64,000 nucleotides of DNA, from positions 8,372 to 72,371 of the forward strand of contig CABUKE010000010.1 of the NCBI GenBank assembly GCA_902492065.1, given 5' to 3'. The notes beneath the pieces are model-generated. The model was not told where the DNA came from and made no database searches. It was given only the letters and a program-made list of their open reading frames with translations. The position numbers and the translations under genes are program-made. Position 1 is the stretch's first letter, and each line of letters opens with the position of its first letter. Of this stretch, positions 32,607 through 41,729 are shown in pieces. The DNA comes from an uncultured Eubacteriales bacterium (lineage in GTDB: Bacteria; Bacillota; Clostridia; UBA1381; UMGS1253).

Positions 32607-33809
32607 GTGAATACCATGGAAAATATGGAAAAGGTTTTTACCCCGGCGGTCGCAGGGATGCAGGCGAGCGCGATTCGTGAGATTTTTAAACTGATTGATA
32701 AAAAGGACGTCATCTCCTTTGCGGCGGGGATTCCGGCGCCGGAGCTGTTCCCGGCAAAAGAGTGGGCAAAGATTACGAGCGACATTTTGAGTAACGCACC
32801 TACGGGCGCGCTCATCTACGGTGTGACGGAGGGCTACGCGCCGCTGCGTGAGCTGACAAAAGAGCGTACGGCTCGGCTTGGCGCGTTTGGCGACGGCGAC
32901 GAGCTTGTTATGACGACGGGCGCGCAGCAGGCGATTGACCTGACGGCAAAGGTGCTTTTGGAGGTTGGCGACGGCGTTATTGTCGAGAAGCCGAGCTTTA
33001 TCGGGTCGCTCAACTCGTTCCGCTCGTACGGGGCGGAGCTCTACGACGTAGACGTTGAGGATGACGGGCTCAACGTGGAGCAGGTAGAGGCGCTTTTGAA
33101 AGAGCATAGCAATATCAAATTCATCTACACGATCCCGACGTTCCAGAATCCGTCGGGCACTACGATGAGCGTGGAGAAGCGCAAGGCGCTTTTGGCCCTT
33201 GCCAAGAAGTACAATGTATTTATTTTGGAAGATAATCCGTATGGGGAGCTGCGGTTTGCCGGCGAGAACGTGCCAACTATCAAGTCGTTTGACGACGATA
33301 ACCATGTCATTTACGCCGGTACGTATTCAAAGACGCTCGCACCCGGCCTGCGCGTCGGGTTTGTATCCGGGCGTAAGGACGTGGTAGACCGTATCGTTGT
33401 AGTGAAGCAGGTCAACGACGTGCATACGCCGGTACTCAACCAGATGATGGTGTACGAATATATGAAAAATTACGACTATGACGGCCACATTGCCGCTTGC
33501 TCGCGGGAGTATGGCAAGAAGTGTGCGCTTATGATTGAGGAGATGGAGAAGCACTTCCCGCCGGCGGTGAAGTTTACGCGCCCGGAGGGCGGTCTCTTTA
33601 TCCTGTGCACCATGCCGGAGGGCGTGGACGCAAAAGAGGTGCTGGGCGATGCGATTGCGCAGAATGTCGCGTTTGTGCCGGGCAATACGTTTATGACGGA
33701 CATTGATGCGCCGTCGAACATCTTCCGGCTCAATTTCTCCGTTACAACGGAGGAGTCGATCAAAAAGGGAATCCAGATTCTCGGCGGCGTACTCAAAAAG
33801 TACGCATAA
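32607..33809 (+). CDS. PLP-dependent aminotransferase (class I/II, LysN/ARO8-like)
   Basis: 400 residues of fold-type I aminotransferase. It opens with the conserved region EIFKLIDKKDVISFAAGIPAPELFP. It then shows the cofactor-binding TTGAQQAIDL, the IPTFQNPSGTTMS loop, the LEDNPYGELRF Asp pair, the PLP Lys in AGTYSKTLAPGLRVG, and a C-terminal Arg region (NIFRLNFSVTTEE) for the carboxylate. This type transaminates 2-aminoadipate, aromatic or branched amino acids. The GTG at 32607 has GGAAGGG about 5 nt upstream; ATGs at 32616 and 32625 are alternatives. trpS follows after 23 nt, so co-transcription is likely. The true amino acid substrate is not evident. Confidence 0.9.
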   Translation: MNTMENMEKVFTPAVAGMQASAIREIFKLIDKKDVISFAAGIPAPELFPAKEWAKITSDILSNAPTGALIYGVTEGYAPLRELTKERTARLGAFGDGDELVMTTGAQQAIDLTAKVLLEVGDGVIVEKPSFIGSLNSFRSYGAELYDVDVEDDGLNVEQVEALLKEHSNIKFIYTIPTFQNPSGTTMSVEKRKALLALAKKYNVFILEDNPYGELRFAGENVPTIKSFDDDNHVIYAGTYSKTLAPGLRVGFVSGRKDVVDRIVVVKQVNDVHTPVLNQMMVYEYMKNYDYDGHIAACSREYGKKCALMIEEMEKHFPPAVKFTRPEGGLFILCTMPEGVDAKEVLGDAIAQNVAFVPGNTFMTDIDAPSNIFRLNFSVTTEESIKKGIQILGGVLKKYA

Positions 33810-33832
33810 TTCTGTTAGGGAGCTGAAACAAA

Positions 33833-34834
33833 ATGGAAGAAAAGAAGGTCATATTTTCCGGGATACAGCCGTCCGGCACGATCACGCTGGGCAACTATCT
33901 GGGCGCGGTGAAAAACTGGGTCGAGTTGCAGGACGAGTATAACTGCCTCTACTCTGTGGTCGATATGCACTCGATTACGGTACGGCAGAATCCGGCCGAG
34001 CTGCGCAAACGTTGCGTGGAGTTTCTGTGTATGTTTATGGCGTGCGGGCTCGACCCGGAAAAGAATATCATGTATTTCCAGTCACATGTCAGCGCGCACG
34101 CGGAGCTTGCGTGGGTGCTCAACTGCTACACCTATATGGGCGAGCTGTCGCGCATGACGCAGTTTAAGGATAAATCGGCAAAACACAGCGATAATATAAA
34201 CGCGGGGCTGTTTACGTACCCGGTGCTGATGGCGGCGGATATTCTGCTCTACCAGACCGACCTCGTTCCGGTCGGCGTGGACCAGAAGCAGCATATCGAG
34301 ATTACGCGCGATATTGCGTCGCGCTTCAACGCGCTCTACGGCGACGTGTTTAAGATTCCGGAGCCGTACATCCCCAAAGTCGGGGCAAAAATCATGAGTT
34401 TGACAGAGCCGACCAAGAAGATGTCAAAGTCGGACCCGAATCCGAAAGGGTTTATCTCGCTCATGGACGATTCAACTGCAATTGCGAAAAAAATCAAAAG
34501 CGCAGTCACGGACTCCGACGGACGCATTTGCCGCGGGGAGGGCAAAGAGGGCATAGAAAACCTGATGAACATTTTATCATCTACGACGGGCGAGAGCATC
34601 GAGTCGATTGAGGAGCGGTTTGCGGGCCGCGGCTACGGCGAGTTTAAGGCCGAGGTCGCGGAGGCGGTGGTCGAGTGCCTGCGGCCGGTCAAGGCGCGTT
34701 ACGACGAGTACATCAAGGATAAAGCCTATGTGGAAAGCGTCTACAAAAAGGGCGCGGAGCAGGCGTCGCGTATTGCATACAGGACGCTCGGCAAGGTATA
34801 TAAAAAGATAGGATTCGTGCCAAGAGCCCGGTAG
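33833..34834 (+). CDS. trpS: Tryptophanyl-tRNA synthetase
   Basis: Class I synthetase of 333 residues that charges tRNA-Trp. Visible: the HIGH-equivalent in SGIQPSGTITLGNYLGAV, the tryptophan-pocket region ACGLDPEKNIMYFQSHV, YPVLMAADILLYQTDLVPVGVDQKQH, and the KMSKS loop as KKMSKSDPN. Length and motifs are full. The gene sits within a plus-strand run after an aminotransferase and before a TagO/WecA-type transferase. The 23-nt space upstream leaves no room for a T-box, so its level is probably set by the upstream promoter. A tryptophan-responsive TRAP homologue is encoded elsewhere in the window. Confidence 0.96.
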   Translation: MEEKKVIFSGIQPSGTITLGNYLGAVKNWVELQDEYNCLYSVVDMHSITVRQNPAELRKRCVEFLCMFMACGLDPEKNIMYFQSHVSAHAELAWVLNCYTYMGELSRMTQFKDKSAKHSDNINAGLFTYPVLMAADILLYQTDLVPVGVDQKQHIEITRDIASRFNALYGDVFKIPEPYIPKVGAKIMSLTEPTKKMSKSDPNPKGFISLMDDSTAIAKKIKSAVTDSDGRICRGEGKEGIENLMNILSSTTGESIESIEERFAGRGYGEFKAEVAEAVVECLRPVKARYDEYIKDKAYVESVYKKGAEQASRIAYRTLGKVYKKIGFVPRAR

Positions 34835-34867
34835 GCGGGAGATGGAACAGAACGGAGTGAAACACAG

Positions 34868-36028
34868 GTGGAAGAAAATAACATGCTGATCTATTTGCTG
34901 ATGGGGATTGCGTTCGTTGTGGCGTTTGGCTTTACCTGGATTTCGGTCCCGTTGGCAAGAAAGATTGCCGAAAAGATTGGCGCGATTGACGTACCAAAGG
35001 ATGCGCGCCGTATGCACAAGGTCCCGACGCCGCGCCTGGGCGGGCTTGCGGTGTTTTTGGGCTTTTTGGTGAGCGTTCTCTGTTTTTGTGAGATTTCCAG
35101 AGAGCTGATCGGCCTTTTGTGCGGGGCCGTTATCATTGTCATATTGGGGATTTTTGACGACAGCCATGATTTGAGCGCAAAGCTGAAGTTTTGCGTGCAG
35201 ATTATTGCTGCGCTTGTCACGATTTATGTTGGCGATATTAAGATTAACTTTTTTACCAATCCGAATATCTTTTCCGGCGACAAAATTCTGCTGCTGAGCG
35301 ACTGGATTGCCGTGCCATGTACCGTACTGTGGATTGTGGCGATTACAAACGCCGTGAACCTGATTGACGGGCTTGATGGGCTTGCGGCTGGCGTGTCTAC
35401 GATTGCGGCAGTTTCGCTGGTGTTTATTGCAAGCATGGTGGATGAGCCGGCGATCGCTCTGATTGCGATTATCATTGCGGGCGCGTGCTTGGGCTTTTTG
35501 CCGTTTAATTTCCGGAAGAAAAAGAAAATATTTTTGGGTGACACAGGGGCGACCTTTTTGGGGTACGCCCTTGCTGTGTTGTCAGTACAGGGCGGCTTCA
35601 AGAGCTACGCGGTGATATCGTTTGCCGTGCCGGTGCTGATTTTTGGTCTGCCAATCTTTGATACGGCGTTTGCCATGCTGCGTCGCGTGCTAACCGGGCG
35701 CAGCCCCATGTCGCCCGACCGGGGACATATCCACCACCGGCTCGTAGACATGGGCTTTTCCCAGAAGCAGAGCGTGTTCATCCTCTATGCGATGAGCGGC
35801 GTTCTGGGCCTCACGGCGGTCGTACTGGCGGAGAGTGGGGCCATGCGCGCACTGCTATTGCTGATTGGCGTATTGATTGTGATTTTTGCCGGGAGCCTGC
35901 TGACGCGTCGGAGAAAACCGCCGCAGGACGAACCGCCCGGGGATTCGGTCAAGGTGACGCTGGATAAGATTGGTACAACGGATGAACAGGATAAAATAGA
36001 CGGACAAAACGGAATGAAGAAGAAATAG
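34868..36028 (+). CDS. UDP-GlcNAc:undecaprenyl-phosphate GlcNAc-1-phosphate transferase (WecA/TagO-like)
   Basis: Polytopic membrane protein of 386 residues that transfers GlcNAc-1-phosphate from UDP-GlcNAc to undecaprenyl phosphate, the first step for wall teichoic acid and other surface polymers. About ten hydrophobic segments are present. The family motifs are seen: ILGIFDDSHDLSAKLKF (DDxxD-type metal/uridine site), NAVNLIDGLDGLAAG (nucleophile Asp region), LGDTGATFLGY, and DRGHIHHRLVDMG (HxHH basic loop). The C-terminal ~35 residues are a polar cytoplasmic tail. The start is GTG with GGAG 9 nt upstream. An UDP-GlcNAc 2-epimerase follows after 13 nt, giving the two enzymes that commit GlcNAc and ManNAc to linkage-unit synthesis. 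Confidence 0.92.
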   Translation: MEENNMLIYLLMGIAFVVAFGFTWISVPLARKIAEKIGAIDVPKDARRMHKVPTPRLGGLAVFLGFLVSVLCFCEISRELIGLLCGAVIIVILGIFDDSHDLSAKLKFCVQIIAALVTIYVGDIKINFFTNPNIFSGDKILLLSDWIAVPCTVLWIVAITNAVNLIDGLDGLAAGVSTIAAVSLVFIASMVDEPAIALIAIIIAGACLGFLPFNFRKKKKIFLGDTGATFLGYALAVLSVQGGFKSYAVISFAVPVLIFGLPIFDTAFAMLRRVLTGRSPMSPDRGHIHHRLVDMGFSQKQSVFILYAMSGVLGLTAVVLAESGAMRALLLLIGVLIVIFAGSLLTRRRKPPQDEPPGDSVKVTLDKIGTTDEQDKIDGQNGMKKK

Positions 36029-36041
36029 GGAGGAATCCAAC

Positions 36042-37193
36042 ATGGAACGAAAGATAAAGGCAATGACCGTGTTTGGCACACGGCCGGAGGCGATCAAGAT
36101 GGCGCCGCTTGCGCTCGCGCTTGAGGCGTGCCCGCATATTGATGCAAAGGTATGCGTGACGGCGCAGCACAGGCAGATGCTTGACCAGGTGCTCGCCATG
36201 TTTGACATTAAGCCGGACTACGACCTCGACATTATGAAGGAGCGCCAGTCGCTCGTCGGAATCACGACGCGCGTATTAGAGGGCCTTGACGAAGTCATCA
36301 AAGAGGCGAAGCCGGATGTGATTTTGGTACACGGCGACACGTCGACGACGTTTGCCGGCGCACTTGCCGCGTTTTATAACCAGGTAAAGGTCGGCCATGT
36401 GGAGGCCGGGCTTCGCACGTATGACAAATATTCGCCGTTCCCGGAGGAAATGAACCGCTGTCTGACGGGTGTGTTGGCGGACTATCACTTTTCGCCTACG
36501 CAGGCAAACAAGAACAACCTGCTCAAAGAGAACGTGGACGAAAAGAAAATTTATATTACAGGCAACACTGTCATTGACGCGCTGAAGAGCACGGTCAAGG
36601 ACGGCTATACTTTCACAGACGAAACTCTGCGCAATCTCGATTTCAGCGCAAGGCGGGTCATCCTCGTGACGGCGCACCGGCGCGAGAATTTGGGCGAGGC
36701 GCTGCGCAACATCTGCGAGGCGCTGCGCCACATTGTAACAAAGTATGAGGATGTGCAAATTGTCTATCCGGTACACTTAAACCCCGCGGTACGCGAGGTA
36801 GTGTTTGAGGTGCTCGGCGGGCTGGACCGCGTGGCGCTCATCGACCCAGTCAACGTCGACGACCTGCATAACGCGATGGCGCGCTGCTTTATGGTCATGA
36901 CGGACTCGGGCGGATTGCAGGAGGAGGCGCCGTCGCTGGCAAAGCCGGTGCTCGTTCTGCGCAACGAAACGGAACGGCCCGAGGCTGTCGAGGCCGGTAC
37001 GGTCAAGGTTGCCGGTGTAGAAAAGGATATGATTATCCGGCTGGCGGAGGAGCTGCTGGAGGATAAGGCGGCATATGACAAGATGGCGCATGCGGCAAAC
37101 CCGTACGGTGACGGCCATGCGTCGGAGCGGATTGTGGACGCGCTTTTATATGAATTTGGAATAATTTCGGACCGAGTGGCAGATTTTAAGTAG
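36042..37193 (+). CDS. wecB: Non-hydrolysing UDP-N-acetylglucosamine 2-epimerase
   Basis: Interconverts UDP-GlcNAc and UDP-ManNAc for teichoic-acid linkage units or capsular polymers. 383 residues, the usual size, with GT-B fold features: KAMTVFGTRPEAIKMAPL at the N terminus, CVTAQHRQMLDQVL, VHGDTSTTFAGALAAFY, HVEAGLRTYDKYSPFPEEMNR, the central VTAHRRENLG, and MTDSGGLQEEAPSLAKPVLVLR at the C terminus. All motifs of the mnaA/wecB family are intact. It is translationally close to the upstream transferase and probably shares its promoter. Only a 52-nt gap without terminator precedes the V-ATPase genes. Confidence 0.96.
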   Translation: MERKIKAMTVFGTRPEAIKMAPLALALEACPHIDAKVCVTAQHRQMLDQVLAMFDIKPDYDLDIMKERQSLVGITTRVLEGLDEVIKEAKPDVILVHGDTSTTFAGALAAFYNQVKVGHVEAGLRTYDKYSPFPEEMNRCLTGVLADYHFSPTQANKNNLLKENVDEKKIYITGNTVIDALKSTVKDGYTFTDETLRNLDFSARRVILVTAHRRENLGEALRNICEALRHIVTKYEDVQIVYPVHLNPAVREVVFEVLGGLDRVALIDPVNVDDLHNAMARCFMVMTDSGGLQEEAPSLAKPVLVLRNETERPEAVEAGTVKVAGVEKDMIIRLAEELLEDKAAYDKMAHAANPYGDGHASERIVDALLYEFGIISDRVADFK

Positions 37194-37245
37194 AGGTACT
37201 TAGAAATCATAGAGCAATCTACCTTTGGAAGGGGGGAGTGGAATC

Positions 37246-37557
37246 ATGCAAACCGATGTGATTGAAAAAATCCGGGCGGCAGAGGCGAAAGCGGACGAAA
37301 TCATCCGGCAGGCGTCGGCCGCGGCGCGTGAAACGGTCAATGCTGCCGGCAAGGAAGCCTACAACGCCGAGCTTGGCGTAGACGCGCTTGCGCAGAAGGA
37401 AGTAGAAAAGCGCATTGCCGCCGCAGCCGCACAAGCGGAGAAGGAAAAGGAGCAGATTCTTGCGGAGGCCAAAAAGGAAGCGGACGCGATGGAATACCTT
37501 GTGCGGCCGAAGCTGGAAAAAGCAGCAGACTTTATCATTGAAAGGATTGTTGGGTAG
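37246..37557 (+). CDS. V-type ATPase small coiled-coil subunit (G/H-like)
   Basis: About 103 residues starting at the ATG after GGGGGAG; a longer frame from a TTG overlaps the ribosome site. Almost all helix: IRAAEAKADEIIRQASAAAR, a repeating Ala/Glu/Lys pattern, then RPKLEKAADFIIERIVG, typical of the peripheral-stalk subunit that pairs with subunit E in archaeal and bacterial V/A-ATPases (NtpF of Enterococcus hirae, AhaH of archaea). It leads the V-ATPase operon, as NtpF does in E. hirae. Its stop codon directly abuts the start of subunit I. The sequence is too low in complexity for assignment alone, so position carries much of the weight. Confidence 0.85.
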   Translation: MQTDVIEKIRAAEAKADEIIRQASAAARETVNAAGKEAYNAELGVDALAQKEVEKRIAAAAAQAEKEKEQILAEAKKEADAMEYLVRPKLEKAADFIIERIVG

Positions 37558-39540
37558 ATGGCGATTGTAAACATGAAAAAGTTATCGGTCATCGCCCTGT
37601 CCGACGATGAAGCGGCTGTCATGGAAACGCTGATGGATTTGGGCGTGACGCAGGTGGAGGACGTATCCGGCGAGGAGATTGAGCGCGAGTTTGCGGGTCT
37701 TTTGTCCAAACGGGCGGACGACGAAGCACTCAGCGTCTACGACGCGCAATGCAAAACCGTCCGGGAAGCCATTGACATCCTGGCGGCGCATGTGGACGCG
37801 AAAAAGGTTCTGTTTGCGCCGCGGCGTACGGTTTCCAGGGCGTTGTTTGCTGAGGTCGTATCCAACACGGAGCAGACGTTTGCGTTTGCACAGGAGGTTA
37901 CCGGGATTGTCCGCCGGCAGACGGAAATCCGCGCGGAGGAGAACCGTCTGCGCGGCGAGATTGAAACGCTGTCGCACTGGAAGGGGCTTGGCTTTTCGCT
38001 CGGTTATACTGGGACAAAGCATACGGGCGTATTGCTCGGTACGTTGCCAGCGGAGGCGGATTTGTCCGACGCAGCGGCGAAGCTGGACGAGGCGGGCGTG
38101 ATTGCGGACATTGAGCCCGTTTCCGACGACAAGGACACGCGCTGTATCGCTGTTTTGTACCATAAGGCGTCGGAGGAGGCGCTGCTGCGCCTTTTGCCGC
38201 AGCTTGGCTTTACGTCGGCTGCGGTCAACGGCGACGACGTGCCCGAGGCAGTAATCCGCCGCTATGAGGAGCAGATTGCCGCACTGGAAACAGAATATGA
38301 AGGCACGTTTGCCACGTTAAAGGAAATGGCAAAGGACAAGGTAAGACTTGAAATCTTGTACGACTATTTGAGCGAATGTGCGGAGAAGGAAGCCGCCTAT
38401 GCCAAGCTGGGGCGGACGGAGCGCACCATCCTGCTCAAAGGTTGGGTTCCGGCGGAGGCGGCGGACGCGGTCGTAAAGACGCTGGAGCGTAAATTCGTTT
38501 GCGAAACGGAGCTGGCTGTGCCGACCGAGGAGGAAGCATATCCCATCCTTTTGCGCAATCCGAAGGTGATTCAGCCATTCGAGTCGGTGACGGAGATGTA
38601 CAGCCTTCCCGCGCCGCACTCCATGGACCCGAACAAGCTGATGGCACCGTTTTTCTTCCTGTTTTTCGGCATGATGGTGTCGGACGCGGGGTATGGCCTG
38701 GTGCTGACGCTGGCGACGGCGTTTATCGTATGGAAGTATAACCCGCAGGGGCAGGCGGGTAAGCTGATGAAGCTCATCTGTATCGGCGGTATCTCGACCA
38801 TGCTGTGGGGCGTAATTTTCGGCGGCTATTTTGGCGATACGATCCCGGTTTTATATAAGATGGCAACCGGGAACGAGATTGTGATTCCAAGCTTGATGAA
38901 TCCGTCGGCCGACCCGATCTCAGTGCTGATTCTGTCGCTGATTTTGGGACTGATCCACCTGTTTGCCGGTATGGGCGCAAAGGCGTACCTGCTTATCAAA
39001 CGGGGCCATTTCTGGGATGCGGTGTTTGACGTGGGTTTCTGGTATCTGGTGCTCGGCGGACTCGGCATTCTGTGCTTGGGGTTCGTACTGCCCGGCACAC
39101 CGGTTATGCAGATTGGCATGTGGATTGCAATTGCCGGCGCGGTTGGGCTGGTGCTGACACAGGGACGCGCCAAGAAGAACATCTTTGCCAAGCTGATTGG
39201 CGGGATTGGCTCGCTCTACGACATTGTGAGCTACATGAGCGACATTTTGTCCTACTCGCGTCTGCTCGCGCTTGGCCTTTCGACCGGGGTTGTCGCAAGC
39301 GTTATCAATACCATGGGTTCCATGGGCGGCAACAGCATTGGCGGTTGGATTCTGTTCTTTGTCGTGTTCGTGATTGGGCACGTGTTTAACATTGCAATCA
39401 ATACGCTCGGCGCGTACGTTCATTCGAGCCGGTTGCAGTATGTGGAGTTTTTCGGGAAGTTTTACGAGAGCGGCGGCAAGCCGTTCCGCCCGCTGGTGCG
39501 CCCGCGCAAATATGTCGAGGTGGCACAGCAGGACAGTTAA
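37558..39540 (+). CDS. ntpI: V-type ATP synthase subunit I (a subunit, membrane stator)
   Basis: 660 residues. The N-terminal half (~1-340) is soluble and helical, part of the peripheral stator; the C-terminal half has seven or eight membrane helices. Recognisable features are FFFLFFGMMVSDAGYGLVLT, GGYFGDTIPV, SYMSDILSYSRLLALGLSTGVVAS with the essential Arg of the ion half-channels, and NTLGAYVHSSRLQYVEFFGKFYESGGKPF near the end, all highly conserved. It forms the ion path against the c/K ring. The start follows the previous stop without a gap, so translation is coupled. Confidence 0.95.
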   Translation: MAIVNMKKLSVIALSDDEAAVMETLMDLGVTQVEDVSGEEIEREFAGLLSKRADDEALSVYDAQCKTVREAIDILAAHVDAKKVLFAPRRTVSRALFAEVVSNTEQTFAFAQEVTGIVRRQTEIRAEENRLRGEIETLSHWKGLGFSLGYTGTKHTGVLLGTLPAEADLSDAAAKLDEAGVIADIEPVSDDKDTRCIAVLYHKASEEALLRLLPQLGFTSAAVNGDDVPEAVIRRYEEQIAALETEYEGTFATLKEMAKDKVRLEILYDYLSECAEKEAAYAKLGRTERTILLKGWVPAEAADAVVKTLERKFVCETELAVPTEEEAYPILLRNPKVIQPFESVTEMYSLPAPHSMDPNKLMAPFFFLFFGMMVSDAGYGLVLTLATAFIVWKYNPQGQAGKLMKLICIGGISTMLWGVIFGGYFGDTIPVLYKMATGNEIVIPSLMNPSADPISVLILSLILGLIHLFAGMGAKAYLLIKRGHFWDAVFDVGFWYLVLGGLGILCLGFVLPGTPVMQIGMWIAIAGAVGLVLTQGRAKKNIFAKLIGGIGSLYDIVSYMSDILSYSRLLALGLSTGVVASVINTMGSMGGNSIGGWILFFVVFVIGHVFNIAINTLGAYVHSSRLQYVEFFGKFYESGGKPFRPLVRPRKYVEVAQQDS

Positions 39541-39585
39541 AAGAAAATACACAAAGATTCTGAATAATTTTAAGGAGGATATAAT

Positions 39586-40083
39586 ATGTGGTATGAAATT
39601 CTTTTCAACGGCGGTTTCCTTGCAGCGCTCGGCGCTGCGCTGGCGGTTATCCTGGGCGGTATGGGTTCGGCAAAGGGCGTAGGCATTGTTGGACAGGCGG
39701 CGGCAGGGCTACTGAGCGAGGAGCCGGACCGGTTCGGACAGACGCTGCTGTTGCAGGCGCTCCCGGGTACGCAGGGTATCTACGGTCTGCTGGTTGCATT
39801 TCTGGTTATGGTAAAGGTTGGTCTGCTGGGCGGCGATCCGTCCACGTTTGCAAACCTGACCTCGGCGCAGGGTCTGGCAATCCTGTCGGCCTGCCTGCCG
39901 GTTGCAATCGTGGGTCTTGTTTCTGGTATCCATCAGGGCAAGGTTGCGGCTGCGGGCGTTAACATCATTGCTAAGCGTCCGGAAGAGCTTGCAAAGGGTA
40001 TCGTTTTGGCGGCAATGGTAGAGACATACGCCGTACTCGCGCTTCTTACATCTATCCTTATGGTAAGCGGCATTCAGCTCTAA
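39586..40083 (+). CDS. ntpK: V-type ATP synthase subunit K (rotor proteolipid)
   Basis: 165-residue duplicated proteolipid with four membrane helices, forming the rotor ring. The ion-binding residues known in E. hirae NtpK all have counterparts: Leu59, Thr62 and Gln63 in LPGTQGIYG, Gln117 in GIHQGK, and the essential Glu146 in MVETYAVLA. Conservation of the Thr/Gln/Gln/Glu set is the signature of sodium-binding V-ATPases, so this machine probably moves Na+. Only the second hairpin keeps the acidic residue, as in other V-type (16-kDa) proteolipids. It has a perfect AAGGAGG site. Confidence 0.95.
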   Translation: MWYEILFNGGFLAALGAALAVILGGMGSAKGVGIVGQAAAGLLSEEPDRFGQTLLLQALPGTQGIYGLLVAFLVMVKVGLLGGDPSTFANLTSAQGLAILSACLPVAIVGLVSGIHQGKVAAAGVNIIAKRPEELAKGIVLAAMVETYAVLALLTSILMVSGIQL

Positions 40084-40128
40084 TACGTTGTGGCTGGATA
40101 CGAAACCAGTACGATAGGAGGGAAAGAA

Positions 40129-40722
40129 GTGGGCGCAGAAAAAATTATTGACAAGATTATCGCGGACGCAGAAGAAAAGGCGCGCTCCATCGCGTCTGAC
40201 GCGCAGGCGGAGGCGGGCCGAATCGTCGCTGCGGCGAACGACGCTGCGCAGGGAAAGAAGGAAAAGAGCCTGGCCGCCGGGGAGAAGGAGGCCGCGCTGA
40301 CAAAGCAGAGAATTGTTGCCTCGGCGCACATGGAGGCGAAAAAGCTTCTGCTCCAGACAAAGCAGGACTTGCTTTCGGAGGCATTTTCCGCTGCGATGGA
40401 TAAGATTAAAAACATGGACAATGCGCAGTTTGAGAGGCTGATGACGGATTTGATGGTCAATCTGATTGAAACGGGCGACGAAACGGTGATCATCAGCGAA
40501 GCGGATAAGAAGCGGCTCAGCCCGGACTTTATCTACTATGTGAACCGTACGGTCGCAAAGGAGCAGGTGCCGTGTAGCGTCACCATGTCGGACGAGGTGC
40601 GCGACATTCCGTCGGGGTTTATTTTAAAGCGCGGCGACGTCGAAATTAATGCGACGTTTGAGGCGTTGTTGCGGCAGAAGAAGGACGCGCTGTCGGCTGA
40701 GGTTGTAAAAATACTGTTTTAA
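40129..40722 (+). CDS. ntpE: V-type ATP synthase subunit E (peripheral stalk)
   Basis: About 197 residues from a GTG start 6 nt after AGGAGGG; the frame can be extended 39 bases upstream but that start has no ribosome site. The N-terminal ~110 residues are a long Ala/Glu/Lys helix (KIIADAEEKARSIASDAQAE), and the C-terminal part is a small globular domain with SGFILKRGDVEINATFEALL, the conserved end of subunit E. Together with the G/H-like subunit it links the catalytic head to subunit I. Position and size agree with ntpE. Confidence 0.92.
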   Translation: MGAEKIIDKIIADAEEKARSIASDAQAEAGRIVAAANDAAQGKKEKSLAAGEKEAALTKQRIVASAHMEAKKLLLQTKQDLLSEAFSAAMDKIKNMDNAQFERLMTDLMVNLIETGDETVIISEADKKRLSPDFIYYVNRTVAKEQVPCSVTMSDEVRDIPSGFILKRGDVEINATFEALLRQKKDALSAEVVKILF

Positions 40723-40736
40723 GGATGTGGCGGCAG

Positions 40737-41729
40737 ATGGGCAAGGTAAAAGACATTGACTACGCTTATTCCGTGAGCCGAATCCACGCGGTTGAGCGCA
40801 GTCTGCTGGACCGGGGCAAAATCATGCAGATTGCGGAGGCAAAGACTGCTTCCGACGCGCTGCGCATGATTTATGACGCAGGATACCGGAGCGGGGAGGA
40901 CTATGAGGCGACGTTTGAGGCGGCGGTGCGCGACGCGTACGAGCTGGTGTATTCGATGGCACCGGATCCGCGTATCTTTGACGTATTCCGGATTGAAAAC
41001 GACTATTATAACCTGAAAGTATTGCTCAAGGCGGAGTTTTTGGGCAGAGAGCTTGACTACCTGCTCAACCCGAGCTGCCGCGCAGGGCTGGACAAGATAC
41101 GGGAGGCGGTGCGCGAGCGCAAGGGAGCGGAGGTGTCGGACACGTTTGCGCAGGCGATGGACGAGGCGTTGGCCTCGTTTGCGAAGCACAAAAACGTACA
41201 GCTCGTAGATATGATTATCGACCGCGCGTGCTATGCAGAGCGGCTCCGGTTTGCAGAGGAAACGGGCAACGCATTTGTGGTTGGGCTGGTGCAGACGCAA
41301 ATTGATTTGATTAATATCCGCACCATGCTCCGGCTCCGCAAGATGGGCAAGCCGTATGCGTTTGCACGCGAGGCCATGTTGCCGGGCGGCAGCGTCGGGG
41401 TTGATATGCTCGCGTCCGGCGCTGTGGAGCCGCGCGAGGCTGTGTTGCAAAGCTTTGGCAGAAGCAGGTACGGGCGGCTGCTCGCCGATAATGCGGCGGC
41501 GTTTGACGGCGGCGCAGAGGCGATGGCCGCACTTGAGACCGCGTGCGGCGACTATTTGATTGACTATATGAAAAGTGCAAAGCGCGTGACGTTCGGCGTA
41601 GAGCCGCTTGTGGCGTACCTGTTTGCAAAGGAAAACGAGGTCAAGCAGCTCCGTATCATCTTAGTTGGGAAGAACAACGGTATGGACGGCGAACTGCTGA
41701 AAAGGAGGTTGAACATCGCCTATGTATAA
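40737..41729 (+). CDS. ntpC: V-type ATP synthase subunit C (V-ATPase d-like)
   Basis: About 330 residues from the ATG at 40737 (MGKVKDIDYAYSVSRIHAVERSLLDR); an ATG 12 bases upstream is possible, with AAGG directly before it. All-helical central-shaft socket protein that sits on the K ring and couples it to the D/F rotor. Conserved elements are DVFRIENDYYNLKVLLKAE, IDLINIRTMLRLRKMG and, near the C terminus, PLVAYLFAKENEVKQLRIILVGKNNG, which is diagnostic of the family. Its end overlaps the start of subunit F by 8 bases. Confidence 0.94.
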   Translation: MGKVKDIDYAYSVSRIHAVERSLLDRGKIMQIAEAKTASDALRMIYDAGYRSGEDYEATFEAAVRDAYELVYSMAPDPRIFDVFRIENDYYNLKVLLKAEFLGRELDYLLNPSCRAGLDKIREAVRERKGAEVSDTFAQAMDEALASFAKHKNVQLVDMIIDRACYAERLRFAEETGNAFVVGLVQTQIDLINIRTMLRLRKMGKPYAFAREAMLPGGSVGVDMLASGAVEPREAVLQSFGRSRYGRLLADNAAAFDGGAEAMAALETACGDYLIDYMKSAKRVTFGVEPLVAYLFAKENEVKQLRIILVGKNNGMDGELLKRRLNIAYV

